A stretch of 64,000 nucleotides of DNA from positions 7,219,831 through 7,283,830 of the forward strand of contig CM036231.1 of assembly GCA_020631735.1 (NCBI GenBank). The letters run 5' to 3'. The notes beneath the pieces are model-generated. The model worked only from the letters and a program-made list of their open reading frames with translations, had not been told where the DNA came from and searched no databases. Origin of the DNA: Saccharum officinarum. Taxonomy: Eukaryota > Streptophyta > Magnoliopsida > Poales > Poaceae. Below, piece after piece: positions 46,200 to 57,476 of this stretch (positions within the stretch are counted from its first letter, which is position 1; each line of letters starts with the position of its first letter). Made by a program: the position numbers and the translations under genes.

Positions 46200-47390
46200 G
46201 TTCATCCACTCGGAGAGTACCGATGGTGGGCCGCAACGCAGCCCATGACTGCTCATTCACTCGCCCTCGCCTCCAACCGTTCTAAAAAACAAGAAAAAAA
46301 CCATCTTATCCCTTCTGCTACCTGCTCTCCACCATATCACCTTGCGGTTGCCACGTCGCGCCATCCCATCCCGAACGCGGATGCCACTCTGCCTTGCTGC
46401 TGCTGCGTGCCCCATTCGGCATCGCTCGCTTGCCCCCATCGTAAGCACTTCTCGCCCCCTCCCGTCGCGAGCGCTTTCTCGCCCCTGTTGTCGCACGCGC
46501 TGGTGCTAGTGGTGCTTGCTCCGCCTGTCTCGTGCGCCGCCCGCTCGGCCGAGCCAAGACCGATGCTAGTGGCGCTAGTGGAGGTGGTGTGCGCGCGTCC
46601 TGGTGCTAGTGCGCCCACCATCCAAACCAAGCCCACTGCTGGTGGCGGTGGTGCTTGCGCTCCACTGTTCGCTGCCGGCTCTGGCCCTAGCAGCTGGAAT
46701 CGACCGACCCCAGTCTTTCCCTCTTCTATGTTGCATATGTATGTTTAATTGATTTAGACGTTTCAAATGTATGTTACAATTGTTTCATTTTGATGTTGCA
46801 AAAGTAGATCAGGGGATGTTGCATATATTGCAAGTATTTCAGATGCATATTGCAACCGTTTGTTCAAAATGTTTCATTTGTTTCTAGATCTATGTTGTAA
46901 TCGTTTTTTATCTTAATGTTGCATATGTTTCACAGTATGTTCCAAAATATTTCAGCTATTTCAGCCTTATGTTGCATTAAGTGGTTTTATGTTCAAGTTG
47001 CAAGTGCTATTTTTTTGTATGTTTTATGTGTTTCAAATGTTTCATTTGTTTCCAGATGTATGTTGCATTCAATTTTTTTCTTGTTTCAAGTGTTTTATGT
47101 TGTTCGATATGGGGGGCAGGGGGTGAGAGGACGGTGCGTGCGGCGCTCCGAGGGCGCTAGGGGCGGACGGACGGGTGCTCCGGTTGGGGCATGCCGAGTC
47201 CTGGCTCTCGAGTGCCACCCACGTGGAGAGAAAGGAGCGGGAGCGGGTCTGGGGATCGAATGACCGGCGGGCACAGATACGGAGAGCGCACGCGTGGGAT
47301 GGGAGGGTGGGATAATAGCGAACTGGGGCGGGCTCCGGGCACTAACCACGTAGTTTTAAGAATCCGAAACTGATCCATGGCCCAGAAGAG
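46200..47390. mobile_element. Unclassified element with GCAACAT array (copy B)
   Basis: GC-rich left part (46240-46730), array in the opposite orientation (46735-47110: ATGTTGCATATGTTTCA), GC-rich right part (47110-47340). Several open frames in the GC-rich parts are on both strands and look like chance. Confidence 0.4.
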
Positions 47391-47424
47391 AGACGGGCAA
47401 GGGAGGGAGGGATAATGACAACTA

Positions 47425-47657
47425 CTCCCTCTGTCCCCAATTGTGTGTCATTTTCGGTTTTTGTGCCCGCAAGTTTGACTCGATTTGTATAAAATACGTG
47501 CAACATTTGTATATCCATATAAATTTATTAAAAACTAGATTCAAAGACCTTTCCAATGATACTAATTATATATCATAAATATTAATATTTTTTAATATAT
47601 ATTTAATTAAAGTTATTTCTCGAAAAAAACGTACAGTTCAGTGAGTGACAGAGGGAG
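47425..47657. mobile_element. Stowaway-like MITE with TA duplication
   Basis: CTCCCTCTGTCCCCAATTG ... CAGTGAGTGACAGAGGGAG, flanked by TA (47423-47424 and 47658-47659). Confidence 0.87.
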
Positions 47658-47659
47658 TA

Positions 47660-48597
47660 CGTACGAGCTCTACGCTGCCGCAACAATATGGCAAATTTAA
47701 GGCATCATTCAATACTGTCGTACACATATTCTCCAGCAAAAACAATGCCGACCGACGCCCAATGCAAAACCTGCTCGTACGTATGGCGTGTGACGCTGAC
47801 GCCACCTTTCAGCTGCTGGCTGATCGACGCAGTTTGACTTGGCCTACGATACGAGGCTACAAGGATCGAGTTGCCTCTGCGAGTTCGTGCTACAGTGTTA
47901 CCTAGCTAGTGCTACGATGAAGCTCACGCAGGTCATGAGAGTGTGGGAGGCGGCGGCGGCGGCACGCGGCAGGGTGGCGCGCGCGGAGCGGCGTGATCTG
48001 GATTAGGTGCCCGGGACTAATTTTGGTCCCGTGGCCGGGTCAGAGAGAGGCGGACGGGCGAAGCGGGAAGGGGTGACCTGGTGCTGCGCGCCAACAAGCG
48101 CGTCCGCGGGGAAACATTGCGGCGGCAGCGCAGCTACCATGCATCAATGGCGCAGTAATGGGAGGTGGGAAGGGCCGGGGCCGGGCGAAGTGCGCGCGCT
48201 TCAAACTCGCCACCTGCTCCGATCCTGTGCCCCTGCTCTCGGAGCCTACGTGGCCGGCCTCTGCCTCGATCGGCCTCACGTTGCATGGCCCGGATCGATC
48301 TGCCGCGGCGTGCCGCGCTGGAGTCATGTACGTAGGAGACATGATGCACGAACGCGGCACGCAACTGGTCGCCTGATTTGGTGGGAAGGGAAGGGAATAA
48401 ATCAACTGCTGGGATCTAGTGTGTTGTGTTGACAAAATATGTGGGGCTGGGTGGTGCACCAGGCCCCGTGGCTGCTGTGTTGGAGACCCTTGTTTCCTTT
48501 CCACCCAAAAGTAGGATTTGGAATGTTAGAAGTTACAGAACTTATTCAAGCGGCGAGCCCGCGTCTTGCTTCCTACTCTACGACAATTATAGTAGCG
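47660..48597. other. Unassigned sequence, partly GC-rich
   Basis: Open frames (48007-48432 plus; 48040-48504 minus) overlap on both strands and show no domain. Confidence 0.35.
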
Positions 48598-49612
48598 GAC
48601 TTGCCAGCGCCTAGATGACTGAACCAGGACGCTAGCGTCGGACGGTGCTCCCGCACCCGCTCTGTCGCACGTAGCTCCGGAGCTCCCTCACCCCACGCCC
48701 ATCCCGCTTCGGAGATTGTGCGGGCCCACGCATGCACGCGGACCACCCGAGCTCACTCCATTTCACACGCCCACATGAACACAGCAGCACCAGCAGGCAC
48801 GCGCGGTGACACAGCAGCGCACTAGCAGCAACAACATGTGCTTCCCCGAGATCTATTTTTGAAAATATCCAAATAAAATACTTGCAACATACGTCTAAAA
48901 CAGATGAAATACTTGAAACATGCGTTTCAAACATATGTGTATAGCCATAGCAATATGTGCAACACTAGATCAATTTTAAAACATCTAGATGAAATATTTG
49001 CAACACTTGAAACATGCGTGCATTGCCATTGCAACATGTGCAACACCAAGATCTACTTTTAAAACATCTAGATAAAATATTTGCAACATATGTCAGAAAC
49101 ACCTGAAACACTTGAACATAGGCTTGCAACATGCATATTTTTTCGTTGCAACATGTGCAACATCCTGATATACTTTTGCAATATCTCGATCTACTTTTGC
49201 AACATCGATATCAAACACTTGCAGCATACCTCTGAAATACTTGAAACATACGTTTGCACTTGCTCTTTCAGCCCAAACATCCCATTGCTGCTTTGCAAAT
49301 AGAGGCTCATCGGCGCATGTAGGTCATTGATGTGCTCACCGACAACGTAGAGCTAGGTGGTGCCGCACAGAGGGGGCAGCATGGGTGGTGGTGCGTGCAG
49401 AGGGTGGGTGGGTGGCATGTGGAGGTCACCCTCATTGGCGGCGCGGAGCTCATCGGCAAAGCAGAGCTAGGCGACGACGTACAGAGGGCCGAGTAGGGGT
49501 GACACGAGCGGCAGTATGCAAAGTGTGGGTGGGCACGATGCGGTTGGGCCGGAGAGTGGGTGCAGCGTGTGGACGTCAGACGCTCGGGTTAGAGCGTTTC
49601 CGTTATAGTTGG
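48598..49612. mobile_element. Unclassified element with GCAACAT array (copy C)
   Basis: The left end (CCAGGACGCTAGCGTCGGAC) and the complement of the right end (TAACCCGAGCGTCTGACGTC) are imperfect inverted repeats. The array lies at 48855-49260. GC-rich ends and an AT-rich array resemble copy A. Confidence 0.5.
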
Positions 49613-49649
49613 GCATCTATTGACTTTGAAACGTGACGCCGTCATATGA

Positions 49650-50160
49650 ACAGGGATGGATTTGGATGTCCAGATATTGAGACATTCGATATCCGTATCC
49701 AATTTTAGTGTAGATATGGATATCCATATTCGTATTTGATTTAAATATGGATGTTAAATAGAGGTATCTATATTCATTTTTAAAGATTATTCTCTATCTG
49801 ATTCCATGTCAGTATCCGACAAAAAATATAAAATATCCGATAATATTTGTATCTGTGAAGTACAAATTATTTTGAAACCATCTAAATCTTACAATTATGA
49901 CTAAGTAACTATGTAAATGAAAATAAATTTAATGTAACCTATGATATGTATTATTATTTAGAAGTTATCTAAGGCTAATGTAATTTAAATATTATTAACA
50001 ATATATAAATCTTAAATTTAATTAATTCTAATATGGCTAATCATATTACTTAGTATTTTATTTATTTATATATTTTTAAAAATTATTTTTATTTATTCAA
50101 ATTCAGTAATTAATATATATAATATATAGTTTTCTTATATTTAAATATTAAAATGTTGAG
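49650..50160. repeat. Decayed 'gatatccg' hAT-type MITE and AT-rich sequence
   Basis: CAGGGATGGATTTGGATG followed by ATATCCGTATCC phrases, similar to the element at 50981. The rest is AT-rich without genes. Confidence 0.45.
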
Positions 50161-50590
50161 TAAAGTATTTCCTAGTAATACTTGACCCTTTTGAGATCCT
50201 TAGCCTTTGATCTTGAGTCCTAACTACTTCACAATGCTTGACTCCCCCTTGATCCTCGTTATCTTGAGTCCCGAATTGCTTTGGATTGCTTGACTCCTCC
50301 GACATCCTTTGTCATGACCTTGAGTCATTGGTTGACTTGCTTGACTCTTTCAAGATCTTCTCCTTCAATCATGAGTTCTAGGTCACAATGACATCAACTC
50401 TAAGTATGTCACCATCTTCATCACCATCGGTTGCATTTTGATCTAACATAAAAATGTTTCTCATGAACACACATGTTAGTCATAGATGCATGGTTATCTT
50501 TAACCATCGAAACCACTTACCTGAGGGGCCTAAAAGATTACAACAACAAATGATTAACTACATCTAGAACTGTCATGTGGCCTTGATATC
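50161..50590. other. Unassigned sequence with recurring CTTGACTC motif
   Basis: CTTGACTC or close variants appear several times between 50170 and 50360. No gene recognised; probably retrotransposon debris. Confidence 0.35.
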
Positions 50591-50835
50591 GTCGCTACTT
50601 CCACTATTATCTATAATGCGGCATGTGTTGCACAAATACAAACAAGTTATGTGAAGAACAATTTAACGAAGCATATAGCTCCCAAGTTCATGGGCCCTTA
50701 TGATCTCTAGGAGCAAGGCAAGGTAGAAATACTGCAAGCTAGGCCATGTGACAATCTAGTCAACTTATTCATAAAATCTCTGCCTGCTACTATGTTATGA
50801 AAATTTGTCAAAGCGAGCGACATTAGAATTTTTAA
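50591..50835 (+). pseudogene. Copia RNase H C-terminal remnant
   Basis: The plus strand reads YNAACVAQIQTSYVKNN, TKHIAPKFMGPYDL, a TAG stop, then CDNLVNLFIKSLPAT and a TGA stop. TKHIxPKF followed by (A)DLFTKSLP is the RNase H tail of copia polyproteins of a lineage distinct from the Sireviruses here. Two stops mark it as dead. It is cut at 50835 by the inverted-repeat element that follows; its 3' part resumes after 54343. Confidence 0.75.
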
Positions 50836-50972
50836 GAGTTAAATACACCAGCAGTCCATGAACTTATCACGGTATGCCATTTAGGTCAATGAACTCTCAA
50901 AATTCATTTCTGGATCACTAAAGTTGTTTTGTGGTGCACCATGGGTCATTTAATCCATGTCAGCACAAGTTG

Positions 50973-51264
50973 GCTATGTGTAGGGATGAAAACGGATCGG
51001 ATACGGACGGATATCACTGATATTGTATTTGTTTTCATATTTATGTCCGGATTCGGATTCGAATACGGATAATATAAAAAATGCCGGATAGGATACGATT
51101 GGATATCGACATCATAAATATGTGATTTAAATATTCGGATACGAATACGGTATCGGATATTAAATATCCGGACTCGGATACGGACGGATTAAAACCCCTC
51201 TAAATGGATTCGGTCTCGAATACGGTCGGAAAATATCCGTACTGTTTTCATCCCTGGCTATGTG
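50973..51264. mobile_element. hAT-type MITE with 8-bp duplication GCTATGTG
   Basis: The element is 50981-51256 with ends TAGGGATGAAAAC and GTTTTCATCCCTG, flanked by GCTATGTG at 50973-50980 and 51257-51264. It is rich in GGATACGGA and ATATCCG. An 8-bp duplication and a CAGGG-like terminus fit hAT. It sits inside the left TIR of the MULE-like element. Confidence 0.9.
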
Positions 51265-52498
51265 GCATGGCTGACCTAGACACTAGAATGTGAGCCCACA
51301 TGTCAGTGGCACGTATCCCTCCTCTTTTGTCCGTCCTTTGGAGCCATGGAATTATCAGACTAGGAGGCCGCTGAGCAAGAGGCTGCTAGCGGGCGCACTG
51401 GCTCCTGCTCGATCCGCATGGCATTCCCAGACGCCCAGACCACCTCCCATCATGTTCCGTGATGAGGCCTCGCTGCTCTTGCAGGTGGTCTCCGTCTCCC
51501 TTGGTATGGGTGTGCGTGTGCAGGAGTTGGCCCTCGGCTGTCGCCAGAACCTCACCGCTGGCGGCACAGCATGTTGGGCTTGAAGCACGTGTCGCTACTC
51601 GCTACTTGCTAGGCTGGATGACGTAACAGTCAACACCCACCTGCGATTTCTGCATATGTGGTGCCGTGTCTATAGTTGGCCATCGGGCCGTGCCGGCCCG
51701 ACAAGGTACCGTGCCGCAGCGGGCCGCCGTGCCTCACGGGCCGTGCCGGTGGCGTGCTCGTGCCTGGCCTCCGGCCCGAGGCACGGCCCGTGGGCTGTTT
51801 GGCCGTGCCGTGCCGCCCGTTGGCACGGGCCTTTTTCACCAGGCCGTGCCGGCCCATAGCCCGGCAGCATGAATCACACTTCACAGTTTTTCATTTTCAT
51901 AACACAAACAGTATCACACCACACATGATACATCACAGTTTCATTGTCATCAGATTTTCATACTTCACAGTTTCATTTTCAAACATCACATGAATCACAC
52001 TTCACAATTTCATTTTCTTAACAGTATCATACATCACAGTTCACATATATCATATATGAAAATGGATCACAAAAGGCAGAACACAAGACACAGATAAGAG
52101 ATAATAAGATAATAATCAAAATGAGTTGTTTTGTGAAATGCTGCCTCATTAAAAACATTTCTAGGTAAAACTTACCCTTGTGAGAAACCCTAGAAAGGAA
52201 AAAAGAGTGCAGCCAGCTCTAGAAAGGTTCAAGTTTAAGTTCTATCCTATTACAATAGCCATCATCAGTGGCATGGCAAACTGGCAAGTACTAGTGACTT
52301 AGACACTTAGTGAGCTAGTGTTTGTGAGTTTACTTTCACTCCACACACCTCACAGAATCTCACTACACTCTCACCGTCAGTCACAATCTCCAGCTATAGG
52401 ACTCCAGACTTGCACCAAAACACCAAAATTTTCTGCATTAGATTAAGTATGTTAGTTCTTTTGCCGCTGCACCAAAACACCAAAATCTCCGGTCACAA

Positions 52499-52756
52499 TC
52501 AAAACAAGATGCCGAACAACCCGGCGGCGTCATCACGCACGTCGTCGTCGTCCTCGATCTCCAGCTCCTCGTCTGGGTGCGGCGCTAGGTCCTCGCCGTC
52601 GTCGAGGGGGGGATGGTCATCCTCATCTGCCCCCCGCGTTGCGGGCCTAGCACCAGCACAGGACGGGGACGGCCGGCCCCGGCCACGACCTCCAGCTCCA
52701 GCTACAGCGGCAGCTCCAGCACCGCTCTTCAACGGACGCTTTGGCGGCCTAGCCAT
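52499..52756 (-). CDS. Possible N-terminal exon of a hAT transposase (85 aa frame)
   Basis: From an ATG at 52756 the minus-strand frame reads MARPPKRPLKSG, an Ala/Gly/Arg-rich stretch, then an acidic run (EELEIEDDDDVRDD) to a stop at 52499. A basic start followed by an acidic low-complexity segment is seen at the N-terminus of some plant hAT transposases. No zinc-finger BED or dimerisation domain is present, and the opposite strand is open too (52410-52844). Tentative. Confidence 0.3.
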   Translation of the reverse strand: MARPPKRPLKSGAGAAAVAGAGGRGRGRPSPSCAGARPATRGADEDDHPPLDDGEDLAPHPDEELEIEDDDDVRDDAAGLFGILF

Positions 52757-53110
52757 GTCTACTCCAGAGGAGCAAGACTCGGCGTCAGGCACCAACCTAC
52801 AAAGAAAAGACAGAGGCAAGGCAGAGAGTGAGGTGAGACAGTAAGTAAAAAATAGATCTAGGGTTAGGGTTAGGGACGACGAAAATGAACCTATGCTCCG
52901 GAGCCTGGTACCAGAGATGAAGAGGCCAGCCAGAGGAGGAGACAGACAACGATTAGAATCGACGGCGAGGTGGGGGTGGGGGAGGAAGGACTGCCATGAA
53001 CAAGAACTCACATGCTTCATCGAGAACGAGAGGAGAGAGGAGAACAGAGGAGTAGAAAGGAGGGAGGAGACGGGGTCACGGGGACGGGGTTAGCGAGGTG
53101 GAGTGGAGAA

Positions 53111-53420
53111 GCACTGGCGAGGTCACCGGAATACCGGATCCTAGGATGATGGTCGATGGCGGTGGTGGATCGAGATCGAGAGCGAGAGCAGGGGAGCCGC
53201 AGCCGCGTCGCCGCGGTGGATCGGATCGGGATCGGGGGGAATGAGATTAGGGTTAGGGCAGGGGAGCACCGGCGAGGTCACCGGACCGGATCCGAGGACG
53301 ATGGTTGATGGCAGCGGTGGATCAAGAGCGAGAGCGAGAGCGAGAGCAGGGGAGCCGCAGCACGGTGGATCGGATCGGGATCGGGGGAAGGGGGAATGGG
53401 GATTAGGGTTAGGGCAGGGG
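53111..53420. repeat. Tandem duplication, period about 155 bp
   Basis: Unit 1 starts GCACTGGCGAGGTCACCGG at 53111; unit 2 starts GCACCGGCGAGGTCACCGG at 53266. Both contain GAGAGCAGGGGAGCCGCAG and end ATTAGGGTTAGGGCAGGGG. It lies within the hAT-like element. Confidence 0.85.
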
Positions 53421-54343
53421 AGGCACCACCGGTGGCTCGACGCTTATATGGGGGGCGGGGTGACGCCTCATGGGGTGGCCTGGTGGGCCGTGGCGCGTGG
53501 GCCGGCCGGCCGGCTGGGCTGAATGGGGCATCGGGCCACCGCCAGGCCGGCCTTTTTACCGTGCCGTGCCCGGGCCGTGCCACAGGCCAAGGTGGCGGCC
53601 CAAGCACGGCCTGGTGGATTGGGCCGGGCCGGCACGGGCACGGTGCCACCGGGCCGGGCCGTGCCTCGGGCCGGGCCGTGCCTCGGGCCATAGGCCGGGC
53701 CGGTGGGCCGCGGGCTACATGGCCAACTATAGCCGTGACGTCCCTATCCCTCCCCTACTCCCCTAGCATTGGGGCGCTCCCCTCATCGTTGGCGTCGTGG
53801 AGCTTAGCTGCCTAGCATTCTAGCTCCTCCAAACGGCAGTTGCCATGAACACACGATCAGGCGAATCGATACATCGTCTGGGGCTCTAAAAACACACAAG
53901 AACACAACCACATCGAGTACATGGCGTGAACTCTTAGTGCCTGCTAGGGTTGCCTTCATGATCCACGCCCGAACCCTAGAGGACATGAGGGACACCTCCG
54001 TCGCGCGTTCTGAGATGCCACAGTCAGCCATCAAGCCCATGCTCAATCCACCCATCCCCCTCTTGCTTGCCTCTCGTAGTATTGTTGTAACGCCATGAAG
54101 GCAGGGTGAAGGGCGGCAACACTTTGCAGGGTGGAGTGGGTGAGAGAAGAGGAGGGATACGTGCCAATGATGTGTGGACCCACATTTCAGTGTCCATGTC
54201 GGTCATGCCACGTAGGCACATAGCCAACATATGCTGACATGGATCAAATGAACCTACGGTGCTGTCCAAAAATGTATTTTGAGAGTTCGTGGACCTAAAT
54301 GGCACACCATGACAAGTTCATGGACCGCTAGTTTATTTAATTC

Positions 54344-54645
54344 TTTTTTTAAAAGATTTGCAGTGTTGAGGGGGAGAATGCCCCTAAATATTTGCCCATG
54401 GTTTAGATCTGAAAGATCCCTAACTGTATAATCATGAATATTGTATTTTGTCTTAGAGACATTCTTTGAACTCTTTTTCCCATTATAAGTTTTCCTAAAG
54501 TTTTTCTCATAAGCTTTTTAATGAGACAACAAGTGCGGTAAGGCTGCATCATTGCACCCTCTTCTCCATTCTTTTTCTCCCGGTGGGCTTTAGACAGAGT
54601 TTTTAATGAGACATGAGCTGGTTGCGCTATTTGCTCAAGGAAGAG
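54344..54645 (+). other. 3' untranslated part of the interrupted copia element
   Basis: Contains GTTGAGGGGGAGAATG (54365) and, just before the LTR, the PPT-like CTCAAGGAAGAG. The 'tttttaatgagac' phrase occurs twice (about 54516 and 54600). Confidence 0.55.
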
Positions 54646-54916
54646 TGTTAAGATATCACAAGATTAGGGATAATTATGGGTTTATACCGAATATACTCCT
54701 GAATGGTTGACATTGTATAAAGGAGCCTTTACCCATCTATTCTGTGAATAAGAGATCAATTCCTTCCTTATTTCTTGTCTCTCGTGTGTTTTTCAAACGT
54801 GCTTCGCTTGGGATAGAAAAGGGAGACAGGTCATCTACCACCTTGTCAACGTCTAATCTCCGCGGTCGGAGGGAAACACGAATGAGGACATTCATCGATG
54901 ACATCTCATCTCAACA
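54646..54916 (+). repeat. 3' LTR of a small copia element
   Basis: Starts TGTTAAGATATCACAAG and probably ends CATCTCAACA, about 271 bp. A TATA-like TGTATAAAGG is at about 54713 and AATAAG at 54748. The order RNase H (50.6-50.8 kb), purine tract, short LTR fits one plus-strand copia element split by the MULE-like insertion. The 5' end is absent, so no target duplication can be shown. Confidence 0.6.
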
Positions 54917-55511
54917 TGAATATCTTTGAGCTCTTCGCACTTTATTTCTATTCTACTCTGCTCCAACTACAATAGTTGAGGCATTTCATGATCATCCCAA
55001 ATATATCTTGTAGCAAAATTTCATGAATTTCATTAATTTCGGTGGTGGCCGAAAGAAAAATCTGAAATTTTGTAATATACTAATACATATGCTATATAAC
55101 TCTAAATTCATATTTTTCTATTGTTTATATTGCATATTCTTCTATTCAATAGATGTGTAGTCATAAATCATACTAATATTTGTTTAGATTTATTTTTTTA
55201 GAAAAAAACAAACTTCATGTGCTAGTCTCTAAAAAAATTCATGAAATTCGGTAATTTCGAAGGTGCCCGAATTTTTTGCAATACCAAAATTAAAAACCTT
55301 GGCCTCAATGACCTCCACCAATCCATCCTGAAGTAAAGGTTTAGCTGTAAGGTTGCCTTGTTGTTCTATTAGATTTGCTTGTTGCACGATCACCACCAAA
55401 AACAATATAGAAAAGAAAACGCGACCATCCAAACAAAGACTAACATATGTTGGGCAATTGCGCCTATAGATGGCCATATGGCCCAAGGCCCATGAGAATA
55501 GCCCATGACCC
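54917..55511. other. Unassigned sequence with diverged direct repeats
   Basis: 55018-55070 and 55236-55290 share TTCATGAA-TTC, TAATTTCG and GGTGcCCGAA-type text. No gene. Confidence 0.4.
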
Positions 55512-57476
55512 TGTAAAAGGTCCTAATATGGCTAGAGGGGGGTGAATAGCCTATTTAAAATCTCTACAATGCACTAGAGCAATTGATTAATATAACAAAC
55601 GGCGTAAAACAATTTTGCTCTAGCTCTACAAGAGTTGTAAGCCACCTACCCAACAATTTCAGTTGCTATGATCACTATCACACACAACAAGCTAGGTCAC
55701 TACTCACTAAGCTAGTGTGCAATCAAAGACTAACTAAAGAGCCACACTAACCAAACTAACAAGCTCTCAAAGACTAACTACACTAAAGAGCTTGACAACT
55801 AGTTTGCGGGAATGTAAATGAGTGGAAGGGTGATTATACCGCCACGAAGAGGAGTGAACCAATCACAAGATGAACACCAATTCAATCACCGGGAGAATAG
55901 TAAAGGGCAAGAGACAACCAATTTTTCTCCTGAGGTTCACGTGCTTGCCGGCACGCTAGTCCCCATTATGTCGACCAACACTTGGTGCTCTGGCAGCTAA
56001 GAGGTGTTGCACGAACCTCATCCACACAATTGGACACCGCAAGAACCTACCCACAAGTGAGGTAACTCAATGACACGAGCAATTTACTAGAGCTACCCTG
56101 CAGCTCTTCGCCGAGAAAGGTGCAAGACCCCTCACAATCACTGGAGCCGGCCACGAACAATTACCAACACATGCCGAAGCTCCTCTACTGCTCCAAGACA
56201 TCTAGGTGGTGGCAACCATCATGAGTAATAAGAAATCCTTAGCCACAACGATCCTCAAGTGCCACTAGATGCAATCACTCAAGCAAATGCACTTAGAATC
56301 ACTCCCAATCTTACTATGATGATGAATTAATGATGGAGATATGTGAGAGGTGTTTGCTTAGGCTCATAAGGATATCAAGTATGTCCAAGTGCCAAGAGAG
56401 TGAACCAAGGGCTAGCCAAACACTATTTATAGACACCCCTCGAAATAGAGCTGTTGGCTAGCCACGAGCCTGCCGAACGCACCTGACCGGACGCTGCTCC
56501 ACGTCAGGTCGCCTAGTCCGGTCGCTAGATGGCTGCCACGTGTCCCTCCATTCAACTGCATTCGTCAGATTTCAACGGTCAATGCTTAAGTTAAATGTCA
56601 ACCAGACACGCCCCTCGATCGACTTGGAGCCACGTCGCGCAGAGTCTGATCGTTTTCAGAGATGATCCAGAGCACACAAATAGCGACTGGACGCATTAGG
56701 TCAACGCCGACCTGACGCGCCCCAGCGTCCGGTCCTCTTACTATTCTTCCCCGCGTGCGAGCCAAGCTGACGTCACTATACGTCATCATCCAACTGACGC
56801 ATTAGCGTCGCGTTCGATCATCGCCAACTGTCAGCAACCAACAAGTGACCAGACGCACAGGTGGTCAGCGTCCGATCACTCCTCGGCCCTCTCGGCCAGC
56901 TGCGCTGCTTGGCTAAAAATGACCGGACACGCTCGGGGTGAGTCCGGTCACCCCGCGATCAGCGTCCGGTCACGGACTTCCTCCTCCTTTTCTTTTTCTA
57001 AGTCCACAACCACTTCACCCTTGTTTTCCAACTTGCTAACCACAAAGTGTAGAACTTGTGTGCATGTGTGTTAGCATTTTTCAAAGTATTTTACAAGGGT
57101 TAGAAGTTAGCACACTAGGTCCCTAAATGCAATGCATGAATCATGTCACCTAGTGGTACTCGATAAACCATTTAGCTAAAGATTTTCCCTCTTTATAGTA
57201 CGACTATCGATCCTAAGTCACTCACACCCTTTATGGTGTCTTGAGTGCAAAACAAAAGCCTATCTTATACCTTTGCCTTGGTCATCTTGGTTTTTGTTTT
57301 TCTCTTTCTTCTTTTCCAAATTGAGCTTGATCATCATCAACACAAGTCCATCTCCATCTCCATGGACCTCATCTTGCTCAATCACTTGTATTGCACCAAC
57401 CTAGATTATATCACCACTTATGACAAAGGTTAGTGCTAGGTTTCATCAATTATCCAAAACCAAACTTGGGCTTTCA
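55512..57476 (-). repeat. Sirevirus LTR (second element)
   Basis: TGTAAAAGGTCCTAATATGG ... AAACTTGGGCTTTCA, 1965 bp, followed directly by a minus-strand PPT (AAAAAAGGGGGAGAT). It is the element's 3' LTR. It is related to but clearly diverged from the solo LTR at 1696. A degenerate CCGGACGC / CGTCCGGTC cluster lies at about 56480-56965. Confidence 0.85.
56423..56431 (-). promoter_or_regulatory. TATA box of the second Sirevirus LTR
   Basis: TATAAATAG on the minus strand, at the same relative place as in the other Sirevirus LTRs. Confidence 0.7.

Larger units (their letters stand above)
51663..53739. mobile_element. hAT-like element, 2.06 kb, near-perfect 8-bp duplication
   Basis: The element is 51671-53731 with inverted ends TATAGTTGGCC and GGCCAACTATA. 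Flanks are GCCGTGTC (51663-51670) and GCCGTGAC (53732-53739), 7 of 8 identical. Each end carries a 180-220 bp subterminal zone of repeated GGCCGTGCC / GGGCCGGGCC. The interior has an AT-rich stretch (51870-52480) and a GC-rich exon-like part. It appears to be an internally deleted hAT. Confidence 0.8.
50836..54343. mobile_element. MULE-like element with long inverted repeats, hosting two hAT insertions
   Basis: The left end GAGTTAAATACACCAGCAGT and the complement of the right end GAATTAAATAAACTAGCGGT pair, and similarity runs about 200 bp inward on both sides (GTCCATGAACTT, ATGCCATTTAGGTC, ATCCATGTCAGCA, GGCACGTATCCCTCCTCTT). Flanking 9-mers AATTTTTAA and TTTTTTTAA match at 7 of 9 positions. 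Long TIRs and about 9-bp duplications suggest a MULE. The non-TIR content (51330-51660 and 53740-54150) is GC-rich and may be captured gene fragments; no domain is recognised. No transposase is seen. Confidence 0.7.

Noticed and set aside
46245..46748. A 167-aa plus-strand ORF
   Set aside because: Ala/Pro/Ser-rich low-complexity translation in a GC-rich arm of an unclassified element; overlapping frames are open on the other strand.
48007..48504. ORFs of 141 and 154 aa on opposite strands
   Set aside because: Mutually overlapping, no recognisable domain, GC-rich sequence.
52858..52876. Interstitial telomere repeat (TTAGGGTTAGGG)
   Set aside because: Only two units, and the plant telomere unit is TTTAGGG. 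Similar short runs recur inside the GC-rich hAT-like element.
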